Notes under the pieces: model-generated
What the model saw: the letters and a program-made list of their open reading frames with translations, nothing else
What the model was told of the DNA's origin: nothing
The model's database searches: none
Part shown: positions 14,545 through 23,657 of the stretch, piece by piece
Position numbering within the stretch: position 1 is the first letter of the stretch
How the letters are laid out: every line of letters starts with the position of its first letter
Translations under genes and position numbers: made by a program
Assembly: GCA_937925925.1 (NCBI GenBank)
Contig: CALANA010000057.1
Span: 1 to 36,324, forward strand
Origin: an uncultured Chloroflexales bacterium
GTDB lineage: Bacteria; Chloroflexota; Chloroflexia; Chloroflexales; Chloroflexaceae
Direction of reading: 5' to 3'
DNA: 36,324 bases

Positions 14545-17500
14545 ATGAACCAGCAAAAACTGTATGACGCGAGTTATCGCTTGCTTGACTCAGCCCCTGA
14601 AACGCTATGGGTGGGTGAGGCGTTGTTGCTGCGGGTCGAACTGATCAACCTCGGTCTTGTGCCCTGGCTGACCTTTGGCCCCCATCCGGTGCGGCTATCG
14701 TACCACTGGCGGTCACACCATGGCCCTATGATTGTTGAAGATGGGCGGCGCACGCTCCTCCCTGTTTCGGTGCCACCTGCGAGTCGCATCATTGTCGAGT
14801 TACGTGTCGAGTCGCCCCCGCAGCCGGGCGATTATGAACTGGTGATCGATCTGGTCGAGGAGGGCTTCGGCTGGTTTGCTGAACGTGGTGTTGCGCCACT
14901 GGTGGTCACTATATCCTATCATGACAGTACGGCACCAAAAGCTTGTATCATCAACGGCAACTGCGTGATAAACGATGCGGTTGGCAATCATGTCGTTGCT
15001 CAGTTGCGTGCGCTACGACAGGCCGGTTATCACACGCTGCTGCTGGTTGAACATGTTGATGAGCGACTGCCAGTTGATGTTCGGCGCTCCACAGTAGCCT
15101 TGCATCTGAGTGATCTGGAGCATCCTGACCCAAACTTCCAGCATGCGGTTGATCACTTCTATGCTGCCGATGTCGTTATTGTTAACTATTCCACCTACTA
15201 TCAATTGGTAGAGGCGATCAAGCTGGCACGCCATAGCGCGATTATCTTCGACTACCACGGTGTAACGCCGCCCGAACATTGGGATCGGAATGCACCGGGC
15301 TATATGGATCTAGTGCTGGGGCAGCAGCATCTGCATCTGGTGCAATACGCCGATTATGGGGTTGGGCATAGCCAGTTTACCTGTGGAGAGTTGATCCAGA
15401 CGGGACTGATACCTGCCAGTCATGTGCGCGAACTGCCGTATGCTGTGGTGGATCAGGTGGCCTATCGTGCCTACCGCGACCCTGAACTGGTGGATCGGTA
15501 TGGCCTCGCAGGTCAGCGCGTGCTGCTCTACGTCGGGCGGATGGCGCGCAACAAACGGATTATTGATCTAGTGGAGGCACTGGCACTGGTGCTACGGCAC
15601 TATCCCGAAACGACGTTGTTACTGGTGGGCCAGAGTCAGTTTGGGCCATACCGTGACTACGTGGCTGAAGTACAGCAACGGGCAATTGAGCTAGGCTGTC
15701 AGAATCGGGTCATCTTCACCGGACAGGTACCCGATCTGGAGCCGTACTATCAACTATGTGATTTACTCGTGACTGCCAGCGTGCATGAGGGCTTCTGTAT
15801 GCCAGTGGTGGAAGCTATGGCGCGGGGCAAGCCAGTCGTTGCCGCCAATACAACGGCGTTACCGGGTACGCTTGGTGGGGCCGGATTGATGTTTGAGCCT
15901 CAGAATCCGGCCGATCTGGCCTGTAAAATAGAGCAACTGCTGGATAGTCTGCCTGTATATGGGCAGGCAGATATATCTGACGACTCGCAAGCAACAACGC
16001 TGACCGCCGATAACACCACGATTTTGCGTACCAGTGTCATTGCCTTTGTCACTCCGCGTTATGGTTTAGAGATCGTCGGAGGGGCTGAACGCCTGATCCG
16101 TGGTTGGGCCGAATATCTGGCGGCACAGGGCTATCAGATTGAAGTGCTAACGACCTGTACCGCTGATATGGGGGGATGGGCCAATCACTATCTGCCCGGT
16201 GTAGAAGAAATGAACGGAGTGACGGTGCGGCGTTTTGCTACCGACCAGGTGGATGCCAGTGTGTTTCATCGCATCCAGAATCGGGCCATAGCCGGAGCGT
16301 ATATCAGCTATGATGAAGAACTGGAGTTTATGCGCCATAATCTGCAGAGCAGCGCCTTGAATGCCTATCTGCACGACCATGCCGAGCGCTTTGTGGCGGT
16401 GATCTTTGCGCCCTATCTGTTTGGGACGACCTATTGGGGGATGCAAGCCCTGGCAGACAAAGCGATTATTGTACCCTGTTTGCATAATGAACCCGTGGCT
16501 CGTTTTGATGTCGTGCGCGACATGCTCGAAGGGGCAGCCGGTATCTTCTTCAACACGCAGGCAGAGTGTGACTTTGCGACAGATACGCTGCACATCGCTA
16601 ACCCGGCACGGGCTGTGGTGGGCTGCGGATTCGACACGGACGCTGTGCCCGGTGATGGTGCCGGTTTCCGCCAGCGTTATCGGTTGCCGGAACGATTCAT
16701 CCTCTATAGCGGGCGGCTTGAAGAGGGGAAAAATGTACCGTTGCTCTGGGACTATTTTTTACGTTACAAATCCGAGCGACCTGGTGACCTGGCGCTGGTG
16801 TTAACGGGAGCGCGGAGTATCGCCGTGCCTGAGCATCCTGATGTAATTGCCCTCGACGTGCTGCCCGAAGCAGACATGCCGCATGCCTTTGCTGCGGCGA
16901 CACTGTTGTGCCAACCTTCGCTGAACGAGAGTTTTTCGATTGTATTGATGGAAGCCTGGTTACAGGGCCGACCAGCGCTAGTGCATGCTGACTGTGCGGT
17001 CACTCGCGATCATGTTGGGCAAAGCGGTGGAGGTCTTCTCTTTCGTGATTACATCAGTTTTCGTTCGGCATTGGATCAACTGCTCAATAATTCGGTACAG
17101 GCGGCAGAATTGGGGCAGCGAGGCAGAGCATATGTGCAGCAACATTACGCCTGGGAAGTTGTGAGCAAGCGCATTTTGCAAAGCATCGTGGCCTTCACTC
17201 AAGAGCGAAGCGCGTACGTCCGCCTGGCGCAGCGCGGCATTCAACGAGCGCTGGCGTTTACACCAAAACGATTTTATGACGCACAGGTGCGTATTGTAGA
17301 ACAGACGCGGGCAGCAACTGCCAGAACGGTGATGATCCAGCAACACCAAAAGCTCCAGCAGGAGGCTCAGGTGGCTATGCCTGAATACCGCATCCAATCT
17401 CGATTGCCAGTTGTCGGGCGGATGGTGGCCTGGACGCGCAAACAACTGACATCTCATCTCAAGGAGCCCTACCTGGATCTGATCATTGGCCGCCAGCAAC

Positions 17501-18504
17501 GGTTCAATCAGCAGTTGCTCGCCACACTGCTGCCGATGCTCGAGCAGAGTCTGGATGAGCAACACCGGTTGCGACGGGAGGTTGAGCTGCTGAAGGAACG
17601 TCTCGTGCGAGAAGTAGGTATGATACAGGATCGTCTGGATTATGGTTCGGCAGAAGAAAATGAACTATTTCTGCATACAGCCTTTCATGTACTTTTCCAG
17701 CGTGTTCCTGATACGATCGGATATAAGCACTATGTACAGGCACTCCAAAGTAAGCAACTGACCCGACAACATATTCTGCAGTTAATGTCTGCCTCGGCCG
17801 AGAGTCAGCAAGAATTTTATACACTCCCTATTCAGCCACCGGAAGCTCTACACCAGGCGCGCCTGCTGCTGGTTCAGCAGTGTTTACCGCCAGCACAGAT
17901 AATCGTTGATCTCGGTGGCGCTGCCTATGGGCATCCGAGTGGAGCATTGCTGGCAATGGGGTATCCGCACCGACCAGAGCAGATTCTGATTGTCGATTTA
18001 CCACCTGATGAGCGCATATGGGGGATAGAGGGAACCGAATCGCTTCAGGAAGTTGTGACAGATGATGGAATACGGGTGCGGTATCTCTATCGTTCAATGA
18101 CTGATCTGGTAGACATCGCGGATAACAGTGTTGATCTGGTTGTCTCGGGTGAAAGTATTGAACATATTAGTGAAGCCGATGGGGATATTGTTTGTCGTCA
18201 GGTATATCGAATATTAAAACCTGGTGGTTATTTCTGTCTTGATACGCCCAATGCAGCCCTCACGCGGTTGCAATCACCCCATGCACTGATCCATCCTGAA
18301 CACAAGAAGGAATACTATGTCTATGAGCTGCGGACAAAATTGGAGCGATGGGGCTTTCAGATTGTAGAAGCAAAGGGCATCTGTCCGATGCCCGAGAGTC
18401 TGCGCAGCAAGACGTTCAACTATCGTGAACTGGTGCAGAATATCGCTCTATGTGATAATGCTGAAGAGGGCTATTTGTTTTTCTTGAAGGGGATGAAGTT
18501 ATAG
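14545..18504 (+). CDS. Giant fusion: beta domain, two GT4s, coil, DUF4214-like, methyltransferase
   Basis: A 1319-residue protein with at least six parts. Residues 1-130: beta-sandwich (LSYHWRSHHG, VEDGRRTLL, LVEEGFGWF) shared with the 8848 protein. About 132-480: first GT4 (RVLLYVGRMARNKRI; SVHEGFCMPVVEAMARGKPV). About 495-895: second GT4 (TPRYGLEIVGGAERLIRGWA; FILYSGRLEEGKNV; SLNESFSIVLMEAWLQGRP). About 900-1030: helical module with RQQRFN at 983-988 and a coiled coil. About 1032-1093: a DUF4214-like helical unit (HVLFQRVPDTIGYKHYVQAL). About 1105-1319: class I methyltransferase (IIVDLGG; DLVVSGESIEHI; ILKPGGYFCLDTPN). It would join two sugar additions and a methyl transfer in one chain. 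It ends the tight operon. Confidence 0.85.
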   Translation: MNQQKLYDASYRLLDSAPETLWVGEALLLRVELINLGLVPWLTFGPHPVRLSYHWRSHHGPMIVEDGRRTLLPVSVPPASRIIVELRVESPPQPGDYELVIDLVEEGFGWFAERGVAPLVVTISYHDSTAPKACIINGNCVINDAVGNHVVAQLRALRQAGYHTLLLVEHVDERLPVDVRRSTVALHLSDLEHPDPNFQHAVDHFYAADVVIVNYSTYYQLVEAIKLARHSAIIFDYHGVTPPEHWDRNAPGYMDLVLGQQHLHLVQYADYGVGHSQFTCGELIQTGLIPASHVRELPYAVVDQVAYRAYRDPELVDRYGLAGQRVLLYVGRMARNKRIIDLVEALALVLRHYPETTLLLVGQSQFGPYRDYVAEVQQRAIELGCQNRVIFTGQVPDLEPYYQLCDLLVTASVHEGFCMPVVEAMARGKPVVAANTTALPGTLGGAGLMFEPQNPADLACKIEQLLDSLPVYGQADISDDSQATTLTADNTTILRTSVIAFVTPRYGLEIVGGAERLIRGWAEYLAAQGYQIEVLTTCTADMGGWANHYLPGVEEMNGVTVRRFATDQVDASVFHRIQNRAIAGAYISYDEELEFMRHNLQSSALNAYLHDHAERFVAVIFAPYLFGTTYWGMQALADKAIIVPCLHNEPVARFDVVRDMLEGAAGIFFNTQAECDFATDTLHIANPARAVVGCGFDTDAVPGDGAGFRQRYRLPERFILYSGRLEEGKNVPLLWDYFLRYKSERPGDLALVLTGARSIAVPEHPDVIALDVLPEADMPHAFAAATLLCQPSLNESFSIVLMEAWLQGRPALVHADCAVTRDHVGQSGGGLLFRDYISFRSALDQLLNNSVQAAELGQRGRAYVQQHYAWEVVSKRILQSIVAFTQERSAYVRLAQRGIQRALAFTPKRFYDAQVRIVEQTRAATARTVMIQQHQKLQQEAQVAMPEYRIQSRLPVVGRMVAWTRKQLTSHLKEPYLDLIIGRQQRFNQQLLATLLPMLEQSLDEQHRLRREVELLKERLVREVGMIQDRLDYGSAEENELFLHTAFHVLFQRVPDTIGYKHYVQALQSKQLTRQHILQLMSASAESQQEFYTLPIQPPEALHQARLLLVQQCLPPAQIIVDLGGAAYGHPSGALLAMGYPHRPEQILIVDLPPDERIWGIEGTESLQEVVTDDGIRVRYLYRSMTDLVDIADNSVDLVVSGESIEHISEADGDIVCRQVYRILKPGGYFCLDTPNAALTRLQSPHALIHPEHKKEYYVYELRTKLERWGFQIVEAKGICPMPESLRSKTFNYRELVQNIALCDNAEEGYLFFLKGMKL

Positions 18505-18796
18505 GTAAGTAAGATATGATTAATTTCGATTTTTGTAATATGGTTATTGGTACAATAGAAATTGTAAATATAATAGTTTATGTGCCTATTCTACAACAAA
18601 AAATTTTAAAGGATAAAACACCGAATAGGCGTAGGTACATACATGCATCTTGCTTGCGCCTAAATCCTGGTGAGTACAGCGAAGCTATGCCTCACCAGGG
18701 TGAGAACAAGGACTGAGGCCTGTGGCCCCTGTCCTCCTGTCGGGACAAAGTTTTGTTGTAGTACTATTTATAAGTATATTTGTATAGTAATCAACA
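18505..18796. other. AT-rich gap with a hairpin
   Basis: Composition changes abruptly to AT-rich. A hairpin, CCTGGTGAG at 18666-18674 with CTCACCAGG at 18691-18699, is followed by GGCCTGTGGCC and GTCC-TCCTGTCG-GGAC and then AAAGTTTTGTT, which together may end transcription of the operon. A 66-codon frame at 18516-18716 crosses the hairpin and resembles nothing known; it is not called as a gene. Confidence 0.5.
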
Positions 18797-21190
18797 ATGT
18801 TAATAGACATAAGATTCATTAAATTTTTATCTCTGGTTAGTGGTCTGGTATTACTACTATCCTGGTTCTTAAGTAGGGTACCTCTGCAATCAAGTCTATC
18901 CTTCTCACTTGGTAGCATGGATCCAAATATTGCGCACGGTTTCCATGCTGCAGAAACTGCAACCAATGGACGTGGATTCCGATGGACAACAGGGGATAGC
19001 TATCTAGATCTACCAGCACAGAGTAATGCATCGCATTTGCTTGAATTGACAATGAGTGCGCCACGTCCGATCGCAATGAAAATACCTGTTACAATTACGA
19101 TTAATGAATGGTCAGCAACACAAGTTGACCAGACACAGCAATTGCGTCATTATCTGCTATTCGTTCCCGAGTCACGTATTCGGCTTGCCAATAATACTAT
19201 TGGTATCCATAGCTCGACTTTTAGCCCAGATGAGCATAATCAAGATTCGCGTCAATTAGGGGTTGCGGTTTTTTCAACTCGATGGCATGGTCTGAGAACG
19301 CCGATCTGGATATTACCAGTCCAAATTTTTAGTATAAGTATTGTAGGTATACTCCTCTTCTTATTCCTGAGAACAGCAGGCATCGAATCAAAATCTTGCT
19401 TACTCGTCTTACTACTATTTATTGGTATTACTGTGGCAATGCGTCATAGTGATACTCGATTTATATACCGCTGGTATGCTGTTTTTTGGACAATAGCCAT
19501 TGGTGTAGTTTGTCTGGGGGCATGGTTATCGTTATTACGCTGTCGTGTCACTAAACAATCGGTCGCTCCACTGAGTCACTGGATAGCTTGGCATTGGTCA
19601 GCTGTAGCTGGATATATAGGATTAACATCCATATTGCTTGGGCCGTTATTATTGAAATTTCATACTCATATTGTTGGATTCCCTGGTGATGCCTATGAAT
19701 ATCTCTGGAAAATGCAGTGGTTTAGCGATGCATTGCTACGCAAGAACGTTTCGCCTGCCTTTGCACCTGAGATCTTCTATCCGGTCGGTTATGAACTTGC
19801 ACTCTCTGAAATGACACCAGCGCATACATTGCTTGGTGTGCCAATAACCTGGCTCTTTGGTGCGATTGTAGGTTATAACTTTGTGATTCTTAGTTCATTT
19901 GTACTTACTGCCATTTTTACCTATTTACTTGCATTACGAGTGGGGGCAAGCCGAGGGCCAGCGTTTGTTGCTGGAATTATCTTCGCCTTTTGCGTGCGTC
20001 GCTATTATCATTCATCTGGTCATTTGCCAATGATGGGAACCCAATGGATAGCATTAGCATTGTATGGTTGGGAAGGAGTTTTGACACGCCGCCGAAGCTG
20101 GGATGGATTCATTACTGGATTGGGATTTGCTATGACTGTCTGGTCATCCTGGTATTTTGGAACAACGCTAGCCTTGCTTCTGGCAGCTTATGCTCCATTA
20201 CGTATGGGATGGCGAGGTTTGTCTGATCTAGTGAAGAGTTGGTCAGCAATTGTAGTTGCTGCGGTTGTTTCCATAGCTCTAGTTTTACCACTAGCACAAC
20301 CTTACATTGAAGCTCGTCAAACCAGTGACCTGAGTCAGCATAGCTACATTCATCTCTTAATACACTCAGTACTCTTACGTGAGTTTTTATTACCTAACCC
20401 ATATCATCCGCTCTGGGGTAATTGGGCAATGCAGTTTTTTCGTAGTAATGGAGGTGAAAATGTAGTAGCTCTGGGCTATAGTGTACTGATACTCTCACTG
20501 GTTGGTATCTGGATAGGTAGACGGCAACCGGTTGTACAGGCACTAAGTAGTATCGCCTTGATTAATCTGGTAATGACGCTCGGCCCGGAGTATTATTTGC
20601 CGAATGGATCAGGTATTTTTCTCCCGGCTCATTTTATCTATTATCATGTACCTATTCTAGATAGCATACGCGTCTGGTCACGTATGGTGTTGTATGTTAC
20701 GCTATGCACTGCACTCCTTTCGAGTTTAGCTCTGACCGGAATCGCTCATCGCTGGAGACGGATTGGATGGATTACCGCCACGCTTCTCGTCATTGTCGAG
20801 TATGGTTCAGTATTTCCATTGAATGCTCCTCGACCAAGAATGCTTGATCAGTGGTTAAGTCAGCAACCAGGCAACGGTGCCGTGATCGAATTGCCTATGG
20901 TCTTTAACCCATCGTCTCTTTACTATACCCTGTTCTCAGAGAAGCCGATCAATGGTGGTTATGGTACCTTTGAGCCGCTCTTCTACAAGGAAGGATTGCC
21001 TATATTGCGACGCTTTCCACATGTGTCAGCAATTGATCTGATGCGACGTTGGCAGACAGAGTATGTGATTGTCAACGAATATGAGATGAATCATTCAGTA
21101 ACGAACTGGGAAGCACAGTTCGTGGAAACATCGCTATTGGATCTCGTTCATTCGAGTGAAGGATTTCGAGTCTATCAGATTCGACCTTGA
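18797..21190 (+). CDS. Multi-spanning membrane protein, GT-C/YfhO-like glycosyltransferase
   Basis: A 797-residue protein. One N-terminal transmembrane helix (SLVSGLVLLLSWFL) is followed by an extracytoplasmic domain of about 150 residues. From about residue 175 there are roughly ten to eleven hydrophobic segments, and then a soluble C-terminal domain (GAVIELPMVFNPSSLYYTLF) typical of YfhO/GT-C-type proteins that use lipid-linked sugars outside the membrane. The GFPGDAYEYLWKMQWFSDAL loop carries acidic residues where GT-C enzymes have their catalytic aspartate. The gene is visibly AT-richer, with many ATA and TTA codons, than its neighbours, so recent transfer is possible. The ATG lacks a good ribosome site. 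A role in adding or transferring sugars outside the cell is inferred. Confidence 0.7.
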   Translation: MLIDIRFIKFLSLVSGLVLLLSWFLSRVPLQSSLSFSLGSMDPNIAHGFHAAETATNGRGFRWTTGDSYLDLPAQSNASHLLELTMSAPRPIAMKIPVTITINEWSATQVDQTQQLRHYLLFVPESRIRLANNTIGIHSSTFSPDEHNQDSRQLGVAVFSTRWHGLRTPIWILPVQIFSISIVGILLFLFLRTAGIESKSCLLVLLLFIGITVAMRHSDTRFIYRWYAVFWTIAIGVVCLGAWLSLLRCRVTKQSVAPLSHWIAWHWSAVAGYIGLTSILLGPLLLKFHTHIVGFPGDAYEYLWKMQWFSDALLRKNVSPAFAPEIFYPVGYELALSEMTPAHTLLGVPITWLFGAIVGYNFVILSSFVLTAIFTYLLALRVGASRGPAFVAGIIFAFCVRRYYHSSGHLPMMGTQWIALALYGWEGVLTRRRSWDGFITGLGFAMTVWSSWYFGTTLALLLAAYAPLRMGWRGLSDLVKSWSAIVVAAVVSIALVLPLAQPYIEARQTSDLSQHSYIHLLIHSVLLREFLLPNPYHPLWGNWAMQFFRSNGGENVVALGYSVLILSLVGIWIGRRQPVVQALSSIALINLVMTLGPEYYLPNGSGIFLPAHFIYYHVPILDSIRVWSRMVLYVTLCTALLSSLALTGIAHRWRRIGWITATLLVIVEYGSVFPLNAPRPRMLDQWLSQQPGNGAVIELPMVFNPSSLYYTLFSEKPINGGYGTFEPLFYKEGLPILRRFPHVSAIDLMRRWQTEYVIVNEYEMNHSVTNWEAQFVETSLLDLVHSSEGFRVYQIRP

Positions 21191-21213
21191 CACGAACATC
21201 TGTTTTATATAAT
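21187..21213 (+). promoter_or_regulatory. Candidate promoter before the FG-GAP gene
   Basis: A perfect TTGACA at 21187-21192, overlapping the stop codon of the membrane protein gene, and a perfect TATAAT at 21208-21213 are separated by 15 bases, shorter than the ideal 17. It lies about 257 bases before the ATG at 21470, so the transcript would cross the inverted-repeat element. Confidence 0.4.
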
Positions 21214-21317
21214 AATTGGTATTGTTTTTCTATTTTGCACCTCAAGTGTATATATTAGTACTATTGGTAATGCTGCGGTAATAACAACGACCTATGATAT
21301 GAGCATGCAGGACACCA

Positions 21318-21410
21318 GGAGGCTGTCCAATATTTCAACGCTTAGCGTCTCCAGGATGCTGTAGTCTTTGTCTGTAGCCGGATCTTACTATCGAATACTG
21401 GACAGCCTCC
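21318..21410. mobile_element. MITE-like element with terminal inverted repeats
   Basis: GGAGGCTGTCCAATATT at 21318-21334 and its complement at 21394-21410 form a 17-bp inverted repeat with one mismatch. It extends outward imperfectly (CAGGACACCA against CAGGAGAGT) to about 21308-21419. The 59-bp interior has no gene. Size and ends fit a miniature inverted-repeat element or insertion-sequence remnant; no target duplication could be confirmed. Confidence 0.5.
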
Positions 21411-21469
21411 ACTCTCCTGTACTCTGTAGTCCTTCTTCTTGCAACGGAAAGACAGTGTTGAGGTGTCGT

Positions 21470-23443
21470 ATGTGTCGTAGCCGAAATTGGACGTTGGTTG
21501 TCGTGGTCTTGCTTGCTGCCGGTATCATTATCCCCTATGCTCATGCCAATCCCCGGCGTAATCCACCGCCTTTACCGGGTTGGAGTCGTGCGCAACCATT
21601 TGTGCCCGACGACTCCCCTCAACGTCATGGCATCATCCTGGATGGTGGCCCGGTCGTTCGTAGTTCACCCGTCATTGCCGATATTGACGATAATCCTGCC
21701 AATGGTCACGAGGTGGCCGTTGGCGGTGCCGATGGCACTCTGTATGTCTATCGCAGCACTGGACAACTGCTTTGGAATCGTCAGGTAACCGCGTGTGCCG
21801 ATGCGTTGCAGTCAGCCCCGTCTGTGGGGCAAATCTTTGGCGATGGCGTCACGTATGTGGTGGTATCCTATGGTTCAGCAACTGACGGAACATGTGACGG
21901 AGGCATCGTTACGTATCGTGGATCTGATGGTACCGAAACATGGCGCTTTAGTTTGCGCGATTGGGCACGGCATGAAGGGTATACGGAAAATCTTTATGGG
22001 GTTATCTCCTCACCAGCATTAGCTGATACAGATCGCAACGGGCAGATGGAAATCGGATTTGGAAGCTTTGATCGCAACGTCTATCTCTTGAATGCCGATG
22101 GATCGGTACGTTGGTACTACCATGCCGCCGATACGGTCTGGTCATCACCAGCGTTTGTAGATATCAACGGGAACGGACGCCTGGAGATGATCATTGGTAC
22201 GGATATCTCGGCTAATCCAAATATGCGGCCGCCCACTCCTGATGGAGGGTATGTCTATGCTTTTGACACCCAACCACGCCATCCTCTGCGCATCGGGTTT
22301 GGGGATCCTAATAGTTACATCTGGCGGCAAGAATTTGATCAGACTATCTTTTCTTCGCCCGCTATTGCCGATGTACTGCCTGATAGTCCGGGAATGGAGG
22401 CTATTGTTGGATCGGGATGTTATTTCCCTACTAATAGCACCGATAAACGAGGACGTTGGGTGAAAATTCTGCGATTGAGTGATGGTCAGGTGTTGCAAAC
22501 CCTCAATGCGTCAGCCTGTGTGCAGTCATCGGTAGCCGTCGGAGATATTACGGACAATGGACGCCTGGAGATTGTTGCCACGGTGAGTGGTGATCAGAGC
22601 ATTGGGGGCGATGGGTTGGGGCGAATCGTTGCCTGGGACCCAACCAACCCGAATCCGATCTGGTCAACGGTTCCATATAATCCCAATAGTTCTCCCAACA
22701 ACCCCGAAGGGAATGATGAGTTTGGTGGTGATCTCCAATCACCTGTCATTGCGGATCTGGATGGAAATGGATCGCTGGAAGTACTGGCCGCCAACTTCTG
22801 GAGCGTGCATGTGCTGAATGGTAAGGATGGGCGTCCGTTAACCCATCAGAGTGAGATCTGTCCTAATCAAACATCACTCTTTGCCTGGGGCACGCTGAAA
22901 TCAACTCCGGCTGTTGGCGATATTAATGGAGATGGGAAACTTGATGTGGTGATTGGTGGGGCGCATGTCTTTAACGGTGGTAGAGGCATGCTCTATGCCT
23001 GGACAGATTTTGCCGGATTGCTGAATAGTCCGCCAGGGAGTCATCCGCCCTACAGCGCACCATGGCCTATGTTTCGCCGCAATGCACAACATACCGGAGT
23101 GTTACCACCGAAGGTATCCCGAATTGTGCCCTCAATTGAGCAAATTACAGCAGCGGTCAATCCACGACGGTCTGTCACTCATACGTTGTCTTTCAACACA
23201 GACTGGGCTGTGGTTAAAAACGATCCATTGAATCTAGTAAGGCTCAACCGTGCCAGTGGTACAGCAATAGATAATTTACAGATAACGATCCCGCCTGTTC
23301 GTGAGACCGGTGGGGAAGAAGCTAAGATCTATGAAGCATCCCTGACTGTTAAGTCTCAGGGGCTACCAGATGTAACGGTTCCGATAACGATCATGCTTGC
23401 TGAACCGACGTACGAGGTTATGCTGCCTATGATTGTTCGTTAG
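21470..23443 (+). CDS. Exported seven-bladed FG-GAP/VCBS beta-propeller protein
   Basis: A 657-residue secreted protein. Residues 1-26 form a Sec signal peptide (NWTLVVVVLLAAGIII, then YAHA as the likely cleavage box). Residues 45-535 hold seven recurrent blades with the pattern SSPxxxDxxxNGxxEh: DIDDNPANGHE, DTDRNGQMEIG, DINGNGRLEMI, a degenerate DVLPDSPGMEA, DITDNGRLEIV, DLDGNGSLEVL and DINGDGKLDVV, a calcium-binding-like propeller. About 110 residues of a second beta domain follow. The extreme C-terminus is YEVMLPMIVR, a tail also seen on the 5'-nucleotidase here. The ATG at 21470 is chosen because GAGGTG precedes it by four bases and the signal peptide begins there; the upstream extension is not needed. 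It may be a surface partner of the glycan made by the adjoining operon. Confidence 0.85.
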   Translation: MCRSRNWTLVVVVLLAAGIIIPYAHANPRRNPPPLPGWSRAQPFVPDDSPQRHGIILDGGPVVRSSPVIADIDDNPANGHEVAVGGADGTLYVYRSTGQLLWNRQVTACADALQSAPSVGQIFGDGVTYVVVSYGSATDGTCDGGIVTYRGSDGTETWRFSLRDWARHEGYTENLYGVISSPALADTDRNGQMEIGFGSFDRNVYLLNADGSVRWYYHAADTVWSSPAFVDINGNGRLEMIIGTDISANPNMRPPTPDGGYVYAFDTQPRHPLRIGFGDPNSYIWRQEFDQTIFSSPAIADVLPDSPGMEAIVGSGCYFPTNSTDKRGRWVKILRLSDGQVLQTLNASACVQSSVAVGDITDNGRLEIVATVSGDQSIGGDGLGRIVAWDPTNPNPIWSTVPYNPNSSPNNPEGNDEFGGDLQSPVIADLDGNGSLEVLAANFWSVHVLNGKDGRPLTHQSEICPNQTSLFAWGTLKSTPAVGDINGDGKLDVVIGGAHVFNGGRGMLYAWTDFAGLLNSPPGSHPPYSAPWPMFRRNAQHTGVLPPKVSRIVPSIEQITAAVNPRRSVTHTLSFNTDWAVVKNDPLNLVRLNRASGTAIDNLQITIPPVRETGGEEAKIYEASLTVKSQGLPDVTVPITIMLAEPTYEVMLPMIVR

Positions 23444-23614
23444 TGATTACGTTAGAACTTTGAGCAACCACCGATGCATAGGGATACAGCACAGTTATTA
23501 TGTTGTAATACCGTTTCGACATGAACCTTCCGCATGTGCTCGCCATGCGTCCTCCCACGAGACTGCGTTGCGGTGGGGGTGCGGGGGGGGGCCGTAGGCC
23601 CCCGCCCATGTTCC

Positions 23615-23655
23615 CTTTCTGGTGCGGCGTGGCGAAGCCGCGCCGCACCAGAAAG
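23615..23655. repeat. 15-bp perfect inverted repeat hairpin
   Basis: CTTTCTGGTGCGGCG at 23615-23629 pairs exactly with 23641-23655 around an 11-base loop. It lies three bases before a second, larger palindrome. Confidence 0.8.
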
Positions 23656-23657
23656 AG

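Noticed and set aside
18516-18716. 66-codon frame in the AT-rich gap
   Set aside because: Crosses a hairpin, lacks a recognisable ribosome site and domain.
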